Assembly: GCA_039819225.1 (NCBI GenBank)
Contig: JBCBSN010000146.1
Coordinates: 1 to 11,130 of the forward strand
DNA: 11,130 bases
DNA from: Ulvibacterium sp039819225
GTDB lineage: Bacteria; Bacteroidota; Bacteroidia; Flavobacteriales; Flavobacteriaceae
Direction: 5' to 3'
Shown here: positions 6,089-11,130 of the stretch, piece after piece
How the letters are laid out: each line of letters opens with the position of its first letter
Numbering within the stretch: the first letter of the stretch is position 1
Program-made: the position numbers and the translations under genes
Notes under the pieces: model-generated
The model's database searches: none
What the model was told of the DNA's origin: nothing
The model's input: the letters and a program-made list of their open reading frames with translations, nothing else

Positions 6089-7681
6089 ATGAGATATTTG
6101 GGCATCTTCTTTGCCATCCTTTTCCTTTCCTGTAGGACCGAGACCAAAACTGAAACATCCTCCCCTATCGCAATTGATTCTGCGGCAACCTTAGTTCTAC
6201 AAGCGCCGGACCAGCTTCTGGGACCACTTTTTAAGGATGTGCAATTGGGCGAAGTTTTTGAGGACGGCAAAACCTTTGTAGACTGCACGGCAAAATTTCC
6301 CTATCCCGTCATTACCGAAAAGTATGCCCAGCAAAAAGAGCAACCTAATTTTGACCTAAAGGCTTTTGTGCTGGAGCATTTTGAAGTACCGCCATCCATT
6401 TCGTCCGATTTTAAGTCGGATCCCGGGCGTAGCCCCAAGGAACATGTGGAAGCTTTGTGGCCGGTGCTCACCCGGGAATCCGATAGTGCTCAAGCGGGAA
6501 GCACCCTCATTGCTCTTCCAAAACCCTACATCGTGCCGGGAGGCCGGTTTAGGGAAGTCTATTATTGGGACAGTTACTTTACCATGTTGGGCCTTGTGGA
6601 GAGCAAAAAATTCAGCTTGATCGAGGATATGCTGGATAATTTTGCCCATCTGATCCATACTGTGGGGCATATCCCCAATGGCAACAGAAGCTACTACATC
6701 ACCCGATCCCAACCGCCCTTTTTTGCACAGATGGTAAACTTATTGGCGGATCACAAGGGAGAAGCGGTCTATACCAAATATAAGGATGCGCTCAAAAAGG
6801 AATATGAGTTTTGGATGGATGGGCAAACCGCCAAAGAAAGGCCCATAAAACATTGTGTAAATACTCCTTCCGGCATTATGAACCGCTACTATGACCTTGC
6901 GGATATTCCTCGTCAGGAATCCTATCGGGAAGACTACACCTTGGTTCAGGACGTCGATGGTGGGGCAAGAATGTACCGTGACCTTAGGGCCGGGGCGGAA
7001 TCTGGCTGGGATTATTCCTCGCGTTGGTTCGCCGACGGAAAGACCATGGCTACCATTGAAACCACGGACATTATCCCCGTGGACCTGAATGCACTGCTTT
7101 ATGGCATGGAGGGCGTCCTTACCAAAGCCTTTGCAAATAATCCCGCCTTTGTGGCCGCTCTAAAGACACAGATGAAGGTGAGAAAGGAATTTCTGGACAC
7201 CTATTCCTGGAACCCGAAGGATAAAATCTATGAGGATTTTAATTGGGCGAGTCAAAAGCGTACCGGAATCAAGTCCCTGGCCATGGTGTACCCGTTGTTC
7301 TTTGGGATGGCCGACCAAGAACAGGCCGATGCGGTGGCCCAGTACCTAAAGTTCCATTTTCTAAAATCCGGCGGGGTACTCACCACCCTAAACCATTCCG
7401 GACAGCAATGGGATGCGCCCAATGGATGGGCTCCCCTACAATGGATGACCATAAAAGGGCTGGAAAACTATGGCCATTCCAAACTTGCCAGAACCATTGC
7501 GGAACGTTGGGTTGCCCTAAACGAAAAGGTGTATGCCAACACCGGAAAATTCGTGGAAAAATACAATGTGGAGGATATGACCCTGGAAGCGGGCGGTGGG
7601 GAATATCCGGTCCAAGATGGTTTTGGCTGGAGCAATGGAGTGTATTTGGCCCTTAAGGCGTATTTGGAGAAGACATCTTGA
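6089..7681 (+). CDS. treA: Trehalase, GH37, predicted lipoprotein
   Basis: Hydrolyses alpha,alpha-trehalose to two glucose molecules. The 530 residues start with a lipoprotein signal, MRYLGIFFAILFLSC, with lipid Cys15, so the enzyme is placed in the periplasm or on the outer membrane. Both trehalase signatures are present: PGGRFREVYYWDSY (150-163) and QWDAPNGWAP (440-449). The (alpha/alpha)6 barrel also shows GHIPNGNRSYYITRSQPP (193-210) and AESGWDYSSRW (303-313) with Asp308, matching the catalytic acid of E. coli TreA. The general base Glu is expected in the C-terminal stretch FVEKYNVE to GGGEYPVQDGFGWSNGV (488-518), which is intact. Length fits periplasmic trehalases. It lies between gcdH (36 bp) and the DUF1080 gene (50 bp); with the latter it forms a likely disaccharide-handling pair. 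No exact -7 element is seen just upstream. The symbol treA is used for the periplasmic type. Confidence 0.95.
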   Translation: MRYLGIFFAILFLSCRTETKTETSSPIAIDSAATLVLQAPDQLLGPLFKDVQLGEVFEDGKTFVDCTAKFPYPVITEKYAQQKEQPNFDLKAFVLEHFEVPPSISSDFKSDPGRSPKEHVEALWPVLTRESDSAQAGSTLIALPKPYIVPGGRFREVYYWDSYFTMLGLVESKKFSLIEDMLDNFAHLIHTVGHIPNGNRSYYITRSQPPFFAQMVNLLADHKGEAVYTKYKDALKKEYEFWMDGQTAKERPIKHCVNTPSGIMNRYYDLADIPRQESYREDYTLVQDVDGGARMYRDLRAGAESGWDYSSRWFADGKTMATIETTDIIPVDLNALLYGMEGVLTKAFANNPAFVAALKTQMKVRKEFLDTYSWNPKDKIYEDFNWASQKRTGIKSLAMVYPLFFGMADQEQADAVAQYLKFHFLKSGGVLTTLNHSGQQWDAPNGWAPLQWMTIKGLENYGHSKLARTIAERWVALNEKVYANTGKFVEKYNVEDMTLEAGGGEYPVQDGFGWSNGVYLALKAYLEKTS

Positions 7682-7731
7682 GCAGTAAAACATAATGATC
7701 AACTCTCCGCCCAAACAACACAAAAGCTACC

Positions 7732-8517
7732 ATGATCCGTTACTTCTTCACAATACTGGCATCGTTATTTATCCTGTCTTCCTGCAGGGAAAAGCCAAAG
7801 GAGCCGACCTCCCCGGTATCGGAGAATACGAATGTTGACGAATCGGGTTTTGTTACCATATTCGATGGAGCTACCTTAAACGGTTGGAAAGGAGATCCCG
7901 TTTATTGGCATGCTGAAAATGGGATTTTGGTAGGCGAGATTACCCCCCAAACCTTATTAAAATCCAATACTTTTCTTATCTGGAAGGAGGAACTCCACGA
8001 CTTTGAGCTAAAGGCGGAATTCAAGATATCCGAAAAGGGGAACAGTGGTATCAACTATCGCAGTACGATCTTGGATTCGGTTCCTTTTGCCTTAAGGGGC
8101 TATCAGGCAGATATTGATGGGCAGCACAGGTATACCGGACAGAATTATGAAGAACGCAAACGGGCCACCTTGGCCTACCGAGGCGAGAGGGTCGAAATAG
8201 TCGCGCGAGAGAACTCCATATCGAAGGAATCTTTACGGGCCAACATCAAACAAAATGCCTGGCAGAGCAGGGAAGTACTGGAATCCTTGGGAACGGCCGA
8301 TTCCCTACGGACCGTCATCCATGATGATGACTGGAACCAATGCCATATGATTATCCAAGGAAATAGGCTAAAGCACTATGTGAACGGAATCTTGATGTCC
8401 GAAGTAATCGACAACGACACCCTCAACCGCAGCCTTTCCGGCTTTTTGGGGCTTCAGGCCCATAGGGGGCCTCCAATGAAGGTAATGTACCGGAATATTC
8501 TTCTAAAAAAACTGTAA
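7732..8517 (+). CDS. DUF1080 / 3-keto-disaccharide hydrolase family lipoprotein
   Basis: A 261-residue protein with lipoprotein signal MIRYFFTILASLFILSSC (lipid Cys18), followed by a short Pro/Glu/Thr-rich linker to about residue 38. The rest is one DUF1080 domain (PF06439, concanavalin-like jelly roll): FVTIFDGATLNGWKG (40-54), WHAENGILVGE (59-69), FELKAEFKIS (91-100), GNSGINYRS (103-111), GYQADIDG (123-130), W.QCHMIIQGNRLKHYVNG (201-219) and the closing GLQAHRGPPMKVMYRNI (240-256). Members have been linked to cleavage of 3-keto-glycosides formed by oxidoreductases that oxidise sugar C3, and some act on 3-keto-trehalose; the specificity of this protein is not shown by sequence. It follows trehalase by 50 bp and probably shares its transcript. 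No 3-dehydrogenase gene is in the window. The stop is immediately followed by the inverted-repeat element at 8518. Confidence 0.88.
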   Translation: MIRYFFTILASLFILSSCREKPKEPTSPVSENTNVDESGFVTIFDGATLNGWKGDPVYWHAENGILVGEITPQTLLKSNTFLIWKEELHDFELKAEFKISEKGNSGINYRSTILDSVPFALRGYQADIDGQHRYTGQNYEERKRATLAYRGERVEIVARENSISKESLRANIKQNAWQSREVLESLGTADSLRTVIHDDDWNQCHMIIQGNRLKHYVNGILMSEVIDNDTLNRSLSGFLGLQAHRGPPMKVMYRNILLKKL

Positions 8518-8562
8518 TAGAAGGCTTTGAATACCCTAAATGGCAAAGGAGTTCGAGGCCAG

Positions 8563-8608
8563 AGACCGAGCGAAGCGACCGATGAATACCCATAAAATAA
8601 AAATTCAT
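8563..8608 (+). repeat. Direct repeat unit A with hairpin
   Basis: A 24-base core (8563-8586, beginning AGACCGAGCG and ending GACCGATGAA) is followed by a stem ATGAAT (8582-8587) / ATTCAT (8603-8608) with a 15-nt AT-rich loop. Unit B at 8671 has the same core with one change (A8573 to G8681). After the hairpin both units run into GAATAAA and then a TCGA. Confidence 0.6.
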
Positions 8609-8630
8609 GAATAAAATTTTCGAGCGCAGT

Positions 8631-8645
8631 TAACTCCCTGTTAAT
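8631..8645 (+). repeat. Small hairpin between units A and B
   Basis: TTAAC and GTTAA form a 5-bp stem around loop TCCCT near 8630-8644. It lies between two copies of AAAATTTTCGA-like sequence (8614-8623 and 8655-8663). Too weak to call a terminator; recorded as part of the repeat element. Confidence 0.3.
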
Positions 8646-8670
8646 GAGCATTGAAAATTTTCGATAACGA

Positions 8671-8717
8671 AGACCGAGCGGAGCGACCGATGAACACTTA
8701 AGCAATAAAGTTAAGTG
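8671..8717 (+). repeat. Direct repeat unit B with hairpin
   Basis: The 24-base core at 8671-8694 is 23/24 identical to unit A, offset by 108 bp. It is followed by a perfect 7-bp stem CACTTAA (8695-8701) / TTAAGTG (8711-8717) with a 9-nt loop. The hairpin sequence differs from that of unit A while the arrangement (conserved core, then stem, then GAATAAA) is the same, suggesting that structure and not sequence is kept. Confidence 0.6.
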
Positions 8718-8792
8718 AATAAATCGAAAGCCATTTGGGTAAAATATAGGAAAAATCGAAGTTATTCAAAGCCTTCTAATTCCCATTCCGTC

Positions 8793-11090
8793 CTAGATAA
8801 GCTCCACCTTGACCACAACGGATTTGCTAATGGGCGTGTGACTGCCCTCGGCATAATGCCCCTGGGGGACCAAAACATTGGTTTCGGGAAAATAGGCCGC
8901 TAAATTGCCTTCGGGAATCCCGTAAGGTACGGTCAAGAAATGTTTCGCCCTTCTTTCGATGCCATCATAGGAACTCACAATATCCACCGGATCCAACTTC
9001 CTTAGTCCCGTTTTTTCCATGTCCTTTGGATTCATAAAAAGCACCCTTCTTTCCTGATGTACCCCCCGATAACGATCGTCCAAGCCATAAATGGTAGTAT
9101 TGAACTGGTCGTGAGATCGGATGGTCATCAGCAAAAACGCATCATTTTCCAGGGCATGGGCGGGTAACTGGTTAATGGTCAACTGGGCCTTCCCGCCAGG
9201 CAATTTACTAAAGTCCAAAGCTCTGGCGTTGTTGGGAAGATAATATCCCACACCTTTGGAACGTTCCTCGGTGTCCTTAAAACCTTTGGCCACCTTATCG
9301 ATATAGGAGCGAACCAATCCATAGTCCCTACCCAACGTTTTCCAGTCCATGGAATGCTTTCCCCCAAAAAAAGTGTCGGCCATAGCGGCAATGATTTCCG
9401 GTTCACTTTTTAAGGATTCCGATGCCGGTCTTAATATGCCCCGGGAGCGGGTTACCCGCCCCATACTGTTTTCAACGGTAAAGTACCGCTGGGTACCGTC
9501 CTTTATATCCTTTTCCGAACGGCCCAAGGTAGGCAAGATCAAGGCTGTTTCCCCGGTAACCAGATGGGTACGGTTCAACTTGGTACTGATCTGTACGGTG
9601 AGCCTGCAGTTCTGCAGTGCCCTAGCCGTATATTCCGTATCCGGGGCGGCCATTAAAAAATTGCCGCCCAAGCAAACAAATACCTTGGCCTTGCCGGTAT
9701 ACATGGCTTGTATGGCCTTTACGGTATCTACCCCTTCCTGTTCCGGAGGGTCAAAACCTAGGTGCTCCTTAATCCGTTCATTGAGGCCCTTGTTCACGTA
9801 GTGCATAATGCCTACGCTACGATCGCCCTGCACATTACTATGGCCCCGTACCGGACAGGTGCCCGCTCCGGGTTTCCCCAATGCCCCTTTTAGCAATAAA
9901 AGATTAATGTACTCCCTAATGTTCTCCACCCCGTTCTTATGCTGGGTAAGCCCCATGGCCCAACAAACGATGATCTTGGACTTTACCGCGAGTAACTTCA
10001 CTGCGGCATCTACCTGCTCAAGGGCGACTCCACAGGCCAACAGAAGATCCTTTTCCTTATATCCTTTTAAATCGTCCAATAATTGGCTATATCCCGAGGT
10101 ATACTTTTCGATAAACCCGTGATCGAATACCTTCCCTGTCAATTCATCCAATTGGGCCAGCCGCTTTAACAGCAATTTTACCAGTGGAATATCCTGATTG
10201 ATCCTTACAGGAAGATGGATATCCGCGATGCCTTCCCCATTTCCCAAAAGTCCCTTGACTGTCTTGGGGTTTCTAAAATTTACCAGCCCAGCTTCCCGGA
10301 GGGGATTTATGCTGATAATCTTTCCGCCGTTTTCCTTGCATTTTTCCAAGGCATTGAGCATACGGGGATGATTGGTGCCCGGATTCTGCCCGGCAATGAT
10401 GATCACCTCCGCACAGTGCAGATCTTCAAGGGTTACGGATCCCTTACCAATGCCCAGGGTCTGGCTCATGGCCACCCCACTGCTCTCGTGGCACATATTG
10501 GAGCAGTCCGGCATATTATTGGTTCCCAGGGCCCTGGCGAACATCCCATATAAAAAGGCCGCCTCGTTACTGGATCGGCCCGAAGTATAAAAAATGGCCT
10601 CATTGGGGGAATCCAGCGCGTGAAGCTCCGTAGCCATGAGCCTGTAGGCCTCTTCCCAACCAATGGCCTCATAATGCAGGCTTCCGGGCCTTAGGACCAA
10701 GGGCTCTACCAACCTACCAAAACGATTGAGTTCATAATCGGTCAATAAAGAAAGTGCTTCAACGGAATGCTTCTTAAAAAAATCGGCATCTATTCTTTGA
10801 ATGGTGGCCTCATCGGCCAAGGCCTTGGCCCCGTTTTCACAGAATTCACCAATTCTTGAAGGTTTTTCCGGATCGGGCCAAGCACAACTGGGACAATCAA
10901 AACCCTCCTTTTGATTTATATGCAGCAAAGCGTTTACGGAACGGGCCACTCCCATTTCCCGAAAACTATGTTGCATGGCGGCCTTTATCCCTTTTATCCC
11001 TGCTGCATAATTCGCAGGTTCCCTTAACCGGATATCCGTAAATTCTTCCGATCCGGTGAGGGAGACATTTCTTTGGGATTTTTGTGGCAT
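8793..11090 (-). CDS. Molybdopterin oxidoreductase, FdhF/YdeP-like family
   Basis: A cytoplasmic-type molybdopterin enzyme (no Tat or Sec signal), 765 residues, related to formate dehydrogenase alpha chains and E. coli YdeP. The N-terminus has FDCPSCAWPDP with Cys66 and Cys69, then Cys84, typical of this subgroup. That is fewer cysteines than the four-Cys [4Fe-4S] motif of true FdhF. IFYTSGRSSNEAAFLYGMFAR (166-186) and PDCSNMCHESSGVAMSQTLG (194-213) follow; Cys200-His201 lines up with the Mo-ligand Sec/Cys140-His141 of FdhF. Other landmarks are IIAGQNPGTNHPRML (231-245), CWAMGLTQHKNGVENI (376-391), GKPGAGTCPVRGHSNVQGDRSVG (405-427) and a molydopterin-dinucleotide-binding C-terminal domain (about 645-765) with RSHDQFNTTIYGLDDRYRG. 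Reaction is uncertain: formate oxidation has been suggested for the family and YdeP is linked to acid resistance. Only 40 bp upstream are visible, without an evident promoter; fdhD is not in view. Confidence 0.9.
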   Translation of the reverse strand: MPQKSQRNVSLTGSEEFTDIRLREPANYAAGIKGIKAAMQHSFREMGVARSVNALLHINQKEGFDCPSCAWPDPEKPSRIGEFCENGAKALADEATIQRIDADFFKKHSVEALSLLTDYELNRFGRLVEPLVLRPGSLHYEAIGWEEAYRLMATELHALDSPNEAIFYTSGRSSNEAAFLYGMFARALGTNNMPDCSNMCHESSGVAMSQTLGIGKGSVTLEDLHCAEVIIIAGQNPGTNHPRMLNALEKCKENGGKIISINPLREAGLVNFRNPKTVKGLLGNGEGIADIHLPVRINQDIPLVKLLLKRLAQLDELTGKVFDHGFIEKYTSGYSQLLDDLKGYKEKDLLLACGVALEQVDAAVKLLAVKSKIIVCWAMGLTQHKNGVENIREYINLLLLKGALGKPGAGTCPVRGHSNVQGDRSVGIMHYVNKGLNERIKEHLGFDPPEQEGVDTVKAIQAMYTGKAKVFVCLGGNFLMAAPDTEYTARALQNCRLTVQISTKLNRTHLVTGETALILPTLGRSEKDIKDGTQRYFTVENSMGRVTRSRGILRPASESLKSEPEIIAAMADTFFGGKHSMDWKTLGRDYGLVRSYIDKVAKGFKDTEERSKGVGYYLPNNARALDFSKLPGGKAQLTINQLPAHALENDAFLLMTIRSHDQFNTTIYGLDDRYRGVHQERRVLFMNPKDMEKTGLRKLDPVDIVSSYDGIERRAKHFLTVPYGIPEGNLAAYFPETNVLVPQGHYAEGSHTPISKSVVVKVELI

Positions 11091-11130
11091 GTTTAAAGGT
11101 AAATCTAATTCTGAAAAGTTGGACTAAAAA

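Larger units (their letters stand above)
8518..8778. mobile_element. MITE-like element with 16-bp perfect terminal inverted repeats
   Basis: TAGAAGGCTTTGAATA (8518-8533) and TATTCAAAGCCTTCTA (8763-8778) are exact reverse complements at the two ends of a 261-bp non-coding block, which fills nearly the whole gap between two convergent genes. Both ends carry TA, so it could equally be read as a 14-bp inverted repeat flanked by a TA duplication, as IS630/Tc1-type elements leave. The inside has no credible gene but contains a 24-bp direct repeat and several hairpins. An alternative is a convergent-gene spacer whose ends pair as RNA. Mobility is inferred; the repeats are seen. Confidence 0.5.

Noticed and set aside
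8423..8705. Two overlapping minus-strand frames with SSVAPLGL/RSVSGL-like segments
   Set aside because: They read through the two direct-repeat cores and the end of the DUF1080 gene; the repeated peptide reflects the DNA repeat.
8715..8903. Plus-strand 62-residue frame crossing the 3' end of the oxidoreductase gene
   Set aside because: It overlaps a well-supported gene on the other strand and the inverted repeat, with no family likeness.
9349..10590. Plus-strand frames of 72 to 150 residues opposite the oxidoreductase
   Set aside because: Shadows of a 765-residue gene with clear family motifs; none resembles a known protein.
11094..11101. TACCTTTA on the minus strand as promoter of the oxidoreductase
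   Set aside because: One mismatch to TAnnTTTG, and it ends 4 bp before the start codon, so transcription would begin inside the gene.

Overview
The window looks like chromosomal DNA of a marine member of the Flavobacteriaceae (Bacteroidota). Supporting signs are: a ribosomal protein bS16 with a long Ala/Glu-rich tail; several matches to the Bacteroidota -7 promoter element TAnnTTTG; start codons without a clear Shine-Dalgarno sequence; three short lipoprotein signal peptides on surface or periplasmic carbohydrate-active proteins; and a formylglycine-type sulfatase. No genus can be assigned from the sequence alone.

Layout. 1-302 is a non-coding leader region with a promoter-like box at 187-194 and three hairpins before rpsP. 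303-1563 holds the translation pair rpsP-rimM, 16 bp apart. 1564-1986 is a palindrome-rich intergenic region. 1987-3426 encodes a lipoprotein sulfatase, and 3531-3884 encodes a small convergent NTF2/SnoaL-like protein on the minus strand. 4079-4819 encodes a tRNA adenine-N6 methyltransferase (TrmN6/YfiC type). 4874-8517 holds three co-directional genes with short gaps: glutaryl-CoA dehydrogenase, a GH37 trehalase lipoprotein and a DUF1080 (3-keto-disaccharide hydrolase family) lipoprotein. 8518-8778 is a repeat element bounded by 16-bp perfect inverted repeats. 8793-11090, on the minus strand, encodes a FdhF/YdeP-like molybdopterin oxidoreductase.

How the genes fit together. rpsP, rimM and trmN6 all serve ribosome or tRNA maturation and probably form an ancestral neighbourhood into which the sulfatase and NTF2-like genes were placed. 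Trehalase and the DUF1080 protein are both predicted envelope lipoproteins and may act on the same or related disaccharides. Glutaryl-CoA dehydrogenase belongs to lysine/tryptophan catabolism and has no obvious partner here. The oxidoreductase stands alone, without FdhD or electron-transfer subunits in view.

I see no CRISPR array, tRNA, rRNA, transposase, phage or defence genes. The less ordinary material is the structured rpsP leader, the two different palindromic intergenic elements, and the trehalase-DUF1080 pairing. Nothing amounts to a demonstrated new system.
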